Source of the DNA: Laburnicola sp. R22_1
Lineage: Eukaryota > Ascomycota > Dothideomycetes > Pleosporales > Didymosphaeriaceae
Direction: 5' to 3'
NCBI GenBank assembly: GCA_014281115.1
Contig: JACONQ010000015.1
Location: 2,232,001-2,296,000, forward strand
Length of the DNA: 64,000 nucleotides
The translations under genes were made by a program, and so were the position numbers. The notes beneath the pieces are model-generated. The model ran no database searches. It worked only from the letters and a program-made list of their open reading frames with translations, and was not told the origin of the DNA. This document shows positions 11,311-21,379 of this stretch, in pieces. Each line of letters starts with the position of its first letter. Position 1 is the first letter of the stretch.

Positions 11311-13021
11311 TGGGGGAGTGGACGCCCATTACGAATGGGGTTGAGCTCATTGAGGCTGCGCAGGATAGTCAAGGGCCGTGTGAGAGCTTGAGGTGAGGTC
11401 CGCGATACCTTCTCACAATAGGTAGGAAGTGAAGAAGTCCGAACCCGGGAGAGTGAGGTTGTCGCGCGAGAGCTGCATATGCACTCCTATGGTTAGTGAA
11501 TGCCTAAGGCATGCAAAATGCCCCGTGTGCCTGATTGCAGGCCTCTACGTACCTTCCTATGTATACCCATGTTGTTAAGCTCATGTCAGCTGCATATGCG
11601 TAGGGCTGCATTCATGGAGCCCTTATTTCCGTATACAGTCGTCTTCGTGTTTACGAAATAAGACTGGCAAGTATAAACCATGGCTTATACACGCCACAGC
11701 TTTGAAACAAGGTGCCATGGTATTGATTATGCCGCGCAGCAGCTTGAACGACGAAGTTGGCGATGGCCATGGGCGGTAGCGTACAGTAAGCACGAGAAGA
11801 CGCTAGTGAACGCGAAGCTTTGTTTTAGCTCATTGTGGTAAGCGTCCTCGCAAAGTCCCATGGGCCCATGCTGCACCGAGATTCACTCGTTCATTCTTAT
11901 CTAATACGCGTTTGTAGCACAATAACCCCTTTGGGACTGCCACCTCATTTCTCGGCCAATTCTTCGGGCAGAAAGAAGAAAATGCCTTCACCCGTCGATG
12001 CGTACCCAAGGTATCACGATAGATCTCAAGGAAACTCGTCCGTCTTGATACATTAACAATTCAGCCCTGAAAGTCAACTCCTATTTCAAGAGACAGTCAA
12101 GCCTAAAGCTTGATTCTGTTCATGATTGGCCAGGCCGTGTACCTATTTTACAGGCCTGTAAGACCACGCGTTTGCAACTCCGGAGTCTAGAGCGAGATAG
12201 GGCTGATTTATTTTAAGCCGCCACAACATTTGAAATTTCTCCGCGAACCATCCGCTCCGCGACGCCGGGAAGTACAAATTGTTACTCCCGATCCGATCCG
12301 ATCGTACGACAAACATCGCACACTGCTTTCCCTTCACGTTTCAGATCAAGTCTGATCAACTAACAAACAGTTGACTAAATGAGGATGCAAAGTTGCTGAC
12401 AGCAGTTCTATGGCAACTGTGGTACACCTTCTCCAATACTTCAGGGCCACTACATGAGGTACTCTTCCAGACGACCCCGCGCTCCAGCCACATGCCCGAT
12501 TTAGGGCTTACCCGACCGTTCACTTTGCAAGAACAAGGTCTGAGGCAGGTAGCCTTGCCAGCGACACATCGGCCCTTGAAACAAAGGGCCAATAATGCTG
12601 CACGATCCACCATAACCCCGGCGAGTTACACGTACGAAGTTTGCGTCGGAACTCCAGGTCCCATGCGCCGGATCTTTTTTTCGCCCTTTAATCACCTCAC
12701 AGTACAATGGTGGCTGCGGTCCTGGACACGGCCTCTGAATTCCACGCATGTCCGGAGTCCACAACGAGCTGGCGGGCGAGGACATCGCCAACAAGCTCGG
12801 CGGTGCCCTGGTCATTATCTGCATGGCGATGCGAACGAGTGTGTATGTCCGGACGGAGATGTGAGAATGTAAGGAGGTGCCGTGGAGCGATGCTTGCAGT
12901 TGGCTTACAAGCTGAGCATTATAATGAATGAAATCCCCACTTTGTGCAGGTACGTTCTCTCGGTTCATTCATTTGTTCATCCAGTTCTTTTCTTTACCTT
13001 CATTTCAACCCCACCTTTGCC
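11311..13021. other. Intergenic region without a supported gene
   Basis: 1.7 kb of balanced composition. Several overlapping open frames exist but none shows a family pattern, a splice structure or codon use like the neighbours. The last part, with CCACCTTTGCC just before the ATG, is the presumed leader of the gene at 13022. Confidence 0.5.
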
Positions 13022-14500
13022 ATGGCAGATGCAGACTGGTCTCTGGCATTAGCGGCCCAGCCCATCGCTTGGGCACTTTCGTTTTGCTTCTCGTGTCTGG
13101 TCGTCGGGACGATACCGGAGCTCAATCGATGGACTGGTTTACTCTTGCTGCTGGCTCCAGCTTATGGAGCTTTCCAGACGTCTCCTGATTTCTCGCCGGA
13201 CGACTACTTTAATGATACTTATTCCCGTTTCGTTATTATTCTTTTTTCACACATGGCGGCGTTCTGCTTTATGCGGGAAGGCAGGACTAGTGTACGTACC
13301 AGGATTCGTTGTGATCTATTATTGGATGAAGGACTGACGATTCGAGCTCAGATCGTTCAAGACAAAGACCAAAAGACCAAACCAGACGACAAAAAAGAAG
13401 CCACTATATCCTGGATAGGCGGCTGGAAACGAGCCTTCAATTCCCGAGGCGTAGGGTTGACCTGGGAGAACACATATCTGTGGCCCGGACAAAAGAGCAC
13501 CACCGTCTTCGCCCGTCCCTCGACCCCCAACGCCGAACCGACCAAACCCCAACCCAGTCTCTACAGCCTCGTAACCAAGGGAAAATGGTCAGCCATCTCC
13601 GCCCGCATCGGCACCCTCTTCGCCAGCCCCGCCACCTACAAAGACAAACCCATCCGACCTCCACCAAGTCGCCACAACCTCGCGACCAAGGGCAAATGGG
13701 CCGCCATATCAGTGCGCCTGGGCTACTTCCTGCTCAACTTCACGCTCCTAACCCTCTACTACGAATTCGCAATCTCGTCCACCGTCGGCGGCTTCACGCT
13801 CGACGACCTCGCCCCCGACAAAGAAAGCCTCCTCCCGCGCCTCCTCCACCAATACCTCCTCCTCAGCAGCAGCATCTCGCCCGCCTCGCCCCTCACCAAG
13901 CGCGAACTCCACATCCGCGCCTTCCTCGCCGTGCACAAGTTCGCACCAGACTACCTCTCCCTCAGCGCCTTCCACGACTTCCTCGCCATCCTCTTCCTCC
14001 TCTTCAACATCGACCAGTCCTGGGAGTGGCCGCCGCTGTTCGGCAGTCCCACACAGGCATACTCAGTCCGCCGCTTCTGGGGCACCTTCTGGCACCGCCT
14101 CATCTACAAGTCGTTTACGTTCCACGCGTCGGTCGTGACGCGCGCGCTGCGCATCCCGCAGGGGACGTCGGTCTCGCGCATCCTGAATAACTGCCTTGTT
14201 TTTATGCTCTCGGCTGTTATGCATGCATTGGTTACGTGGCGGTTTGGTGGTCGTTGCGCGTGGGGGAGAGGCATGCTGTTTTGGTGTGTGCAGCCGGTGG
14301 CGTTTGTGCTCGAGGGGGTGGTGCAGATGTACTGGGGGAGGGTGAGGAGGGAGTTGGTGGCGAGGGGGTGGGTGAAGGATGGGGGGGTTTTGTTGAGAGG
14401 GGGAGAGAGGGTGGTGGGGTATGCGTGGGTGTTTGGGTGGTTTATGTGGACGGCGCCGCAGAGTGCGTTTGTGGCGAGGAATTGCCCGAGGGTTGGGTAG
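13022..14500 (+). CDS. Wax-synthase-like membrane-bound O-acyltransferase
   Basis: Multi-pass membrane protein of 472-492 residues with the fungal wax-synthase (MBOAT-like) signature in its C-terminal half: FFLLFNIDQSWEWPPLFG-type context, SVRRFWGTFWHRL, then SAVMHALVTWRFG, which carries the conserved His. Members acylate alcohols or secondary metabolites at the ER; the substrate here cannot be read. Start: the ATG in GCCATGG at 13022 is preferred. A likely intron at 13292-13351 (GTACGT..CTGAC..CAG, 60 nt) is in frame and stop-free, so both forms are open. Hydrophobic helices are visible at residues ~12-50 and ~230-250 and across the last third. The CYC2-like gene follows on the same strand. 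Confidence 0.75.
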   Translation: MADADWSLALAAQPIAWALSFCFSCLVVGTIPELNRWTGLLLLLAPAYGAFQTSPDFSPDDYFNDTYSRFVIILFSHMAAFCFMREGRTSVRTRIRCDLLLDEGLTIRAQIVQDKDQKTKPDDKKEATISWIGGWKRAFNSRGVGLTWENTYLWPGQKSTTVFARPSTPNAEPTKPQPSLYSLVTKGKWSAISARIGTLFASPATYKDKPIRPPPSRHNLATKGKWAAISVRLGYFLLNFTLLTLYYEFAISSTVGGFTLDDLAPDKESLLPRLLHQYLLLSSSISPASPLTKRELHIRAFLAVHKFAPDYLSLSAFHDFLAILFLLFNIDQSWEWPPLFGSPTQAYSVRRFWGTFWHRLIYKSFTFHASVVTRALRIPQGTSVSRILNNCLVFMLSAVMHALVTWRFGGRCAWGRGMLFWCVQPVAFVLEGVVQMYWGRVRRELVARGWVKDGGVLLRGGERVVGYAWVFGWFMWTAPQSAFVARNCPRVG

Positions 14501-14724
14501 TGGGATTTTGCGAAATATTTGATGTTTTTTTGGTGTTTGCTCTGCTGGCTGGACTCCAGGGCTCTCTCTTTTCCTCGTGCCAATGCGCCATGTACGCAAC
14601 ACGTCGCGCACCGGAGATTCGAAACCCTAATCTCCGACATCGATCCAGCCATGTCCAAAAATCACCTATTCTCCCTCTCACCCTATCCACCCAACCTAAC
14701 CACCACGCCCTCCCCCTCCCTCCT

Positions 14725-15761
14725 ATGTCTCGCCTCCCTCGCCTCCGCGGCCCACTCCTCGTCCTCGGCGCCTCCGCCACAACCGGCGCCACATACCGCT
14801 ACTTCAACCCCCCCTCCCCAACCTCTCCACCGCTCCACACGCACAACTTTGCGCCCTACACCCTCATATCCAAACACCCCGTCTCCTCCACAAGCGCAAT
14901 ATTCACGCTGCGCCACACCACGGGCGCCCGGGAACCAGACAGCGCCAAAGAAGCGGCAGAGCGCGGCGTGTGGAGCGTGCAGGTGAAGCAGCCGCAGCTG
15001 CAGATTGGGCGGGCGTATACGCCTTTGCCTTCGCGGGGTGAAGACGCAGATACAGAATACGACGCGCATGAAGTGCGGCTGTTGATACGGCGAGAAGCAG
15101 GTGGGGAGGTATCGACGTATTTGCATGGGTTGGACGAGGGGTCTACGATTGAGCTACGGGGGCCGAACGTCGAGGCTGAGGTGCCGCCCGATGTCGGGGA
15201 GGTTGTGTTTTTGGCAGGGGGCACGGGGGTTGCGCCTGCGATGCAGGTGGCGAGGGTGTTGGGGGGAGGGCGGGCAGTAAGATGGAGGTTTTGTGGGCGA
15301 ATAGGAGGAGGGAGGAGTGTGTGGGGGGTGTTAGTGATGATGGGAGTGGGGAGGCTAAGGTGCGGGAGCTGCCGTGGTGGAAGAGGTTGTTGGGGTTGGG
15401 ACAAGCTGCTGGGCGTGAGGGGCCTGTGGGTGACCAGGAGGGTGCGAGCAAAGGTTTGATTGTAAGGGAATTGGAGGCGCTGAAGGAGCGGAGTCGGGCT
15501 GCGACGCGGGGGTTACATGTGCAGTATTACGTTGACGAAGAGAAGACGTTCATTAAGCCGGGCGATGTAGCGAAGCGGCTGCGCGCAGAAACACTAGACG
15601 GCGGCAAGGGATCACGACTGATTCTCGTCTCGGGGCCCGACGGGTTTATTGAGTACTGGGCGGGCAGGAAACAATGGGTAGACGGACGAGAAGTGCAAGG
15701 TCCGCTGGGGGGCGTGTTGGCTAAGATGGATCTGAAGGACTGGAAAGTCCTGAAGCTGTAG
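14725..15761 (+). CDS. CYC2: CYC2-like mitochondrial FAD/NAD-binding reductase, with a 1-base frame break
   Basis: Cytochrome b5 reductase-like flavoprotein, best matched to Cyc2, which aids haem attachment to cytochrome c in the mitochondrial intermembrane space. Visible parts are an N-terminal hydrophobic anchor, the FAD-binding motif GRAYTPLPS, the nucleotide-binding VVFLAGGTGVAPAMQVA, then MEVLWANRR and the C-terminal LVSGPDGFIEYWAG..VQGPLGGVLAKM. Everything up to about 15260 is in one frame, and from about 15270 onward in another. One extra G in the GGGGGGAGGG run at 15261-15270 would restore a continuous family-like reading, so this is a sequencing or assembly error or a true 1-bp deletion. 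An alternative upstream ATG at 14590 is in frame; 14725 is preferred because the presequence starts there. Confidence 0.75.
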
Positions 15762-16218
15762 AATATGTACGTCTATTAGAAGATACCCTTTTGCTTTTGA
15801 CAGTTTGGTTTAGATTCCCTTTCCACTGTTGGTTGGTAGGCCCGAGGTGCTGCTCCTGGATGTTCCTGAGCGTTGTTAGGCTTGTGGATCTGGTTCTTGG
15901 GATTCTCTTGTCCCATTTCCTCCAGGCTTATGGGTACATCTCGTTCGAAAGATCGTTTTTGTCCATCTCGGACAGCGAACCATACATGAAGAGTACAACT
16001 CCGTATCACAGTATATAATCACCATCCCCAACCTCATCTCCTACAACCCATACAATCCATTAGGTATTCTCAAGATTCGCGCACCATCACCCAAGATACC
16101 ATAACCACAACGAGCCCAAATCTCTCCTCCCCACCCAAACGTAAAACAAAACCCATCCAAGTCCCACAGAAACGTCCCTCCCACACCATCCCCATCCTTA
16201 CATACCCAAGACGCGTCC
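15762..16218. other. Convergent intergenic region
   Basis: 3' flanks of the CYC2-like gene (plus) and the Dabb gene (minus). No further gene or structured RNA is seen. Confidence 0.5.
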
Positions 16219-16708
16219 TCACAAAACATCCCTAAAATAAACCATCACAACGCCCTCATGCACGCTCTTCGCAAACCCCTTCAACTCAGCATGCGTCTCG
16301 CACTCTTCATCGTAGAACCGCATATCCGCTTCGTCTTTGAACCTGTCACGCCGCCGTCCGTCAGTCAGCTCACACGCATCCCTCCATTTCCAACCCCTCT
16401 ATCCCACATGCGCCTCCCCCTCCCTCTCAGCACACCCCCCGGCCCACCACCCGAAAAAGGAAAAAAAAAAAAACTCACTCTGTAACACCCACAACCGTAA
16501 ACCCCCGCCTCCGCTCATCCTCAAACGTAGGCCCCGCCCTCGCGCTCAGAATGTAGGGTTTCCCGTCTTTTTTCGCCGTCGCGACGAGCTGGCTGTAGTA
16601 GCGTAGGAGCTGGGTTTGGTGCGTGGGGGATGCGATTTTGAAGAGGACGATGCGGGTTATGGGTCTGGGGATGGGGGTCGGGGTCGAGGTTGAGGTTGAG
16701 GTTGACAT
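16219..16708 (-). CDS. Stress-responsive A/B barrel (Dabb) domain protein
   Basis: Two exons, 16479-16708 and 16219-16342, joined across a 136-nt intron with GTGAGT donor and GACAG acceptor, give 117 residues. After a Ser/Thr/Pro-rich start, the protein shows the dimeric alpha/beta-barrel pattern: ITRIVLFKI (first strand), a long helix, GKPYILSARAG, then GFTVVGVTEF joined across the intron to KDEADMRFYDEE and the C-terminal HEGVVMVYF. Without splicing the frame stops right after the donor, which supports the intron. Dabb proteins bind or process small polyketide-like or aromatic compounds or respond to stress; no substrate can be assigned. Confidence 0.82.
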
Positions 16709-17280
16709 TGTGGAAATTGGTGTTTGGGTTGGGGGAGGTTTTGGGTGGGATAGGAGGGGGGACGGGGGATGTGGAGGGTGAATGTTTAGGTTTTTTGAGG
16801 GGGAATGGACTGGGCAATAAATAGAGGGGGGGACGATGGGTGGGAAGAGTAGATGTATGTAGGTAGGTAGGTAGGTATGTATGGCTTTCTGGTTTATACT
16901 TTATAGCTGAAAGTGGGATGGAGGCGCGGAATGCTTCCGCAGTACTAGACGGACGGTAGGTAGACAGGGAGAGAGTTGTATTGTGGGTGTTTGCACCTTT
17001 GTTAGTTCAGAGCGGTAGTTCTATATAATTGGATCAAGAGAGGGAGAGAGCCAGTGTCGGACGGATGAACTAGTAGGAAGATAGAGATGTATTGTCGCTT
17101 ATAGGATGGGTGAGGGAGGAGGGGATGAGGAAGGCACGACTAATGAACATCATGGTGTGTTTTCACAGGGTCGAAAAGCGCAGGAGCGACACACAACATC
17201 AAAAACCGCAGACTGAATCCCAGACTTATCTTGATCAATCCACCCGTTCCTCTCCATCAACATCCCGCGTCCCCACTCAA
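16709..17280. other. Intergenic region with GTAG microsatellite
   Basis: Promoter side of the Dabb gene and 3' side of the sugar transporter. Contains a short GTAG-type microsatellite near 16857-16880 and purine-rich tracts. No gene seen. Confidence 0.5.
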
Positions 17281-19005
17281 CTACGCACCACCCCTCGCCC
17301 CCACCCCATCCTTCTCCTCATACCGATGAAACACCTCGGTATTCTCCAACCCCTCCCCCTCAAACACATCCACCTGCGTCTTCGCAAACTTCCTCGCCGA
17401 CACCCCCTTCTCAAACAGCAAATCCAGCTCCGCAAACGTCCTCCCCCGCGGCTCCGGCAGCCGAAAATACGTATACACAATACACCCAAAGCACAGCCCC
17501 GCCCAGAAGAAGCCCGTGAAATTCTGCCAGTTCCAGTATTCCGGGTTGAGCATGTACGGCGTAACCACGTTGGTGATGATGGCTACGATGTTGTACAGGT
17601 TGCGGCCGAGGACGATGGTTTTGACGGCGAGGCGGCGCGAGGAGAGCTCCGCAACGAGCGAGTAGCACACTGTGCCGACGGTGAGCTGGTAGAACATCGC
17701 CCAGACGATCATGATGGCGCCCGTGGCCATGGCGGCCTGCTGGCGGTTGGACTCGGGGACGAGGCCTAGGAAGCCCATGATCAGAAGCATGGTGAAGAGG
17801 CCGCATAGACCGCCGAGATACAGCGTTCGCCGGCCCAGGCCGATCTTCATCAGGAACCATGCGCCGAAGACGCCCGCCATGTTGATGCCGTACTGGCCCA
17901 TGGCAAAGTCGTAGCTTGTCGACGGCTCGAGACCAGCCTGCTGCAGGAAATACGAAGAGTAGCCGGAAAAGGCATTGCCGCTGAGATTCTGGATCGCCCA
18001 GGCCATGCACACGATTTCTGTGCGGCGGAGATCAATGCCCTTGAAGCAGTCGAAATAGGTGGCGCCGCGGGTGATTTTTTCTTCGAGCGCCGTTGTGTGC
18101 ACCATCATGGCTATGGTTTCGTCGGCGTCGAAGTTGGTCTCGCGGTCCAGACTTGTCAGACGGAGGAGTGCCCTTTTTGCCTCGGCGATGCGGCCTTTAC
18201 GAACGAGCCACCAAGGGCTCTCGGGTGCGAGCCAGACGCCGATAAGTAGGGGCACGGGCCACATCCACTGGAGGCCATAAGGAATCCGATAAGCCCATTC
18301 ATCGTCGCGGTTGATCATGGATCGAATAACGCCAATGCCAATCAGCTGCCCCAAACCCCAGCAGAAATTGACGTAGGTGGTAACTACACAAGAGTCAGCC
18401 ATTTGCCACGAAGAAAGACCCAAACCACACTTACGATAGCCTCGAAGCGCAACCGGACACACTTCCGACGCATACGTGATAGTCAACGTCTGAAAGACGC
18501 CCCACGGAATCCCACACAGAATCTCTCCGACCAACAAATGCTCCACCGTCTGCGCCGTAAAGAAAATCGACGTAAACGCAATAATCAGCATCAAGCAAGC
18601 CATAACCGTCCACCTGTACCCAAACCGCTCACTCACCCACCCATTAATCATCAGCCCAATAATCTCACCACACGTAACCCCGTTCTGCAACCCAGCCTGC
18701 CACGGCGCCGAAATCTCATACGTCCCATCCGCAAGCTGGTGCCCGTACTTCTCCTTGAACTGCGGAAACCCGAAGAAATTCGATAGCAGGCACACGTCGT
18801 AGCCCTCCATGGTGATGCACGTCGAGATGAGGACGGACCAGCCCACGGCTTTGGGGTAGAGCTTGATGCCCTGCCACAGGCTCATGGCGTGTTCCTTCTC
18901 CGTCGCAAGACGCGCATCGTTGATGACTCTATCGGCAGCTTTCTTGTGCTCGTCTGGTGCATCGACAGGGTTGTCCTCGGGCATGATTTCCTTCTCTGCA
19001 GCCAT
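17281..19005 (-). CDS. MFS sugar transporter, alpha-glucoside permease type
   Basis: Two exons (18435-19005 and 17281-18383) give a 557-residue twelve-helix transporter of the major facilitator sugar porter family. Landmarks are GWSVLISTCITMEGYD in helix 1, ERFGYRW (RxGRR-type loop), YASEVCPVALRGYL with TTYVNFCWGLGQLIG, PESPWWLVRKGR after helix 6, and PEPRGRTFAELDLLFE at the end of helix 12. The pattern resembles the maltose/alpha-glucoside H+ symporters. The 51-nt intron (18384-18434, GTAAGT..TGTAG) is inferred because removing it rebuilds the conserved LRGYLTTYVNF; it is in frame and stop-free. ATG at 19005. CreA-like sites lie just upstream. Confidence 0.88.
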   Translation of the reverse strand: MAAEKEIMPEDNPVDAPDEHKKAADRVINDARLATEKEHAMSLWQGIKLYPKAVGWSVLISTCITMEGYDVCLLSNFFGFPQFKEKYGHQLADGTYEISAPWQAGLQNGVTCGEIIGLMINGWVSERFGYRWTVMACLMLIIAFTSIFFTAQTVEHLLVGEILCGIPWGVFQTLTITYASEVCPVALRGYRKCGLGLSSWQMADSCVVTTYVNFCWGLGQLIGIGVIRSMINRDDEWAYRIPYGLQWMWPVPLLIGVWLAPESPWWLVRKGRIAEAKRALLRLTSLDRETNFDADETIAMMVHTTALEEKITRGATYFDCFKGIDLRRTEIVCMAWAIQNLSGNAFSGYSSYFLQQAGLEPSTSYDFAMGQYGINMAGVFGAWFLMKIGLGRRTLYLGGLCGLFTMLLIMGFLGLVPESNRQQAAMATGAIMIVWAMFYQLTVGTVCYSLVAELSSRRLAVKTIVLGRNLYNIVAIITNVVTPYMLNPEYWNWQNFTGFFWAGLCFGCIVYTYFRLPEPRGRTFAELDLLFEKGVSARKFAKTQVDVFEGEGLENTEVFHRYEEKDGVGARGGA

Positions 19006-19057
19006 CCTAGCTCTTCAATTCAACACACAGCGCAGCTCAAGAAGATTCGACGAGCCC

Positions 19058-19106
19058 GTGGGGCGGGGTCCAAGGTCCTGGGAACAAGGTGGAGGGGAGA
19101 CCGGGG
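19058..19106 (-). promoter_or_regulatory. Cluster of CreA-like SYGGRG hexamers upstream of the sugar transporter
   Basis: GTGGGG (19058-19063), GCGGGG (19063-19068), GTGGAG (19089-19094) and CCGGGG (19101-19106) fit the carbon-catabolite repressor consensus within about 100 bp of the transporter ATG. Hexamers are common in GC-rich DNA, so the density and the gene type are the only support. Confidence 0.35.
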
Positions 19107-19402
19107 GAGGTGACATAGTGAGGGGTGCGGTGTGCCTTCAAAGAGCGTGCCGATTCAATTTGTTGCGGGGTGAGCGTTCGGGCCTGGGTCGTGTGGTTGC
19201 AGTGGAGAAAATATAATCCTTGCCTCGCCGTGTGATTGGGTGGAAAGTAAGGCTCCTTCCTTGTTTAGGTCAGGCTGCTGCGTGCGCGATCCCACATGCC
19301 GAGCCCTCGGTAACCCTCTGTTAATAATAAAATGTCACATTTATGTCAAGCATACGCCGCAACGGGAAATGTGATCCATATGTGGTGAATAGGTGGGGTT
19401 AT

Positions 19403-19509
19403 TAAAGGTCTTCGTTGTGTGGAGATACTAACTAAGGTCGAGTCCGCACTATATACAGAGAGGAGTAAAATAGGAGGCACTATAACCTAGTAGTACCTAG
19501 CACATAGTA
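19403..19509 (+). repeat. Short retroposon-like repeat R, first part (interrupted by pogo relics)
   Basis: About 107 bp nearly identical to the reverse complement of the insertion at 38161-38335 (shared blocks CTAACTAAGGTCGA, TCCGC, ACAGAGAGGAGTAAAA, AGGAGGCACTA, AGCACATAG). It stops at the TA where relic B begins. It continues at 21360-21379 (TAGTAGTAATAAAATATATA) and 23211-23213 after relics B and C. Most differences from the 38-kb copy are C-to-T in this AT-rich copy. Confidence 0.75.
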
Positions 19510-21359
19510 ACGTATCCTATCAGCGAGCGGGTCAGATTAGCGAGCGGGTCAGTTTTTGCCAAGACCACAACACCTCACAATAACTTATCATGTCTTAACA
19601 ACACAACGCGTTATTATCTAATAAAGAAGGCAGAATTAAGCTTGCCCTTCAGGCCTATTAGAATAAACAATTTTTAAGCCTATAACGCGCCGCTAACGCG
19701 TATAACGTCCCAAAAACTATAGTAACCCGCTAATATAACGGAATCGCTGCCCAAGCAGATAACCGCGCTAATATAGCGAAGCTTACTATAACTAAAGAGG
19801 AGACGCTTATCTAATATATACTTAACCTAGACTTGTAAGGATTTGCACCCTAGCTAGATAAGGTAGAGAATATGGCTAATAAACTGCTAGCTGCGCGGCA
19901 CAGAGACCCTATGGGTAAATACTAAGCTTAACGCTTTATAAAGCGTATACCTAAGCTTAAAATGGCCTTTAATTAAGCGAAGGACTAACAGAGGATATAA
20001 TAGGAGGATCTAGAGGTAATAAACGCGTAGTTTCGGCTTATAGAGGAGACAAAAGCCAAGTATAGGGTGCAGGATTAAGACGTCCATAACTTTAATAAGA
20101 CTAGCTTCTAGATAGGAGTTATTAGCTTAATAAAGGTTGTAATAGGCTTAGAGAGACATTCTTAACCTAATCTTATTTAGCTAGGCAACCACAAGTGGGT
20201 TATAGTGATCTAGAGTATTTACGCTACTAGGTATGCTATTCTACCCTTTATTATCTATAAAGGGCGAGTCTATATCTTAGCGTAGTATAAGGAGACTAGT
20301 ATTCCCCGTAATTAGAAGCTTTTAGTCTTTAAGACTAGCTAGACTAATAATAAGCTTAGAGTTATATAGTTAAAACACTTTAACGCGTAAATAAGGCCGC
20401 GTATAGTAGAGTTATAGAGATTACTTATTCTAGACAGCTATAAGAGCCACTAATCTTAAGATTTTAAAGATTACTGCCTAGAACAGAGGATCCTAACCCT
20501 CTATATACTAGCGCACTTATCTTATATTCTGTAGCCGCTTAATATAGTCTGTTTCGCGCTACTAAAGCTAAAGTACTCCTAGCGCGTGCGAGACTTAGCG
20601 TGCTAACGCATCGTTTATATTAATAAAAAGAGCTTTCTACTAGCCTTTCGCAATGCGTTTTTTAATATATTTACACTAGAGAATTATAGAAAAGCCTTTA
20701 AGGCCTCTAGACTTGTTCCTTTAGACGCGTTAGTGGTAGTAGATTGCCTTAACGTGCGACTTCACACTCCACCAGAACTACCTATACTAAATAAGCCCTA
20801 GCAATTAAAAACACTAAAAAACGCTATTAAACTCTCGTTATAGGCTAAGCTAGTAATAGAATCTATTAAGAAATTACTAACTACTATTACTATAAGACTC
20901 GCACAGCTTATAAAGGGCGCTAAAAGTCTAGCTTACTAAGGTGTACTTATAATAGGCCAACTTGCTAAGCTTTAGGAGCAGATAGAGCTGCTTACTAAGC
21001 GAAAATTGCGTAAAAGGAAGCGTCTCCAGCATAGTAGAGTACTTGACTTTGGCTAGGAAGCAGATTTAGTAGCTAGAAGTCCCTCTGTTAGGGCGAAATC
21101 GTACAAAAGGGCGCGGGGTGGAGGTAATGCTAAGGGAGGCCCCTTAACACAACGCTGCTGCGGTAACTGTAAGGGAACTAGGCATAATATAAGAATCTGC
21201 TAAAAGGCTAAAGAGTTATTTTCTAGCTTAGATATTACCCTTAGTGGACTGTTTTTAAATAGTGTTAATAGTAATTTAAATTAAAGTTTGTAGTACTATA
21301 GTGTTGCTAAGAAAAACTAATCTACTTGCTAATCTAACCCGCTTCCTAATAGAATATAT
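19510..21359 (+). mobile_element. Pogo/Fot1-like transposon relic B, with both ends
   Basis: 1,850-bp element flanked by TA (19508-19509 and 21360-21361). Its terminal inverted repeats of about 55 bp begin ACGTATCCTATCAGCG on the left, and the right end matches with RIP-type transitions. A decayed transposase on the plus strand from the ATG at 19590 shows KEGRIKLALQAY, RAANAYNVPKT (HTH), ILNLDLQGFAP-type text, a DDE-region LILDSYKSH, and near 21160-21210 a C-terminal zinc knuckle CCGNCKGTRHNIRIC. In-frame TAA/TAG stops replace Gln and Trp. Each end carries a direct repeat AGCGAGCGGGTCAG, twice, 3 bp apart. Confidence 0.88.
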
Positions 21360-21379
21360 TAGTAGTAATAAAATATATA

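Noticed and set aside
12707..12931. Short open frames around 12.4-12.97 kb on both strands, including a 38-codon frame from 12748 with a hydrophobic core and a GT donor-like end
   Set aside because: No conserved pattern. Splicing it toward the MBOAT gene leads to an early stop, so it does not extend that gene.
14236..14589. Upstream extension of the CYC2-like open frame overlapping the MBOAT gene
   Set aside because: It is a Gly/Val-rich shadow of the MBOAT coding strand in another frame; the recognisable presequence begins later.
14610..14640. GATTCGAAACCC-containing stretch resembling a tRNA T-arm
   Set aside because: No acceptor, D-arm or anticodon arm can be folded around it. No tRNA was found anywhere in the window.
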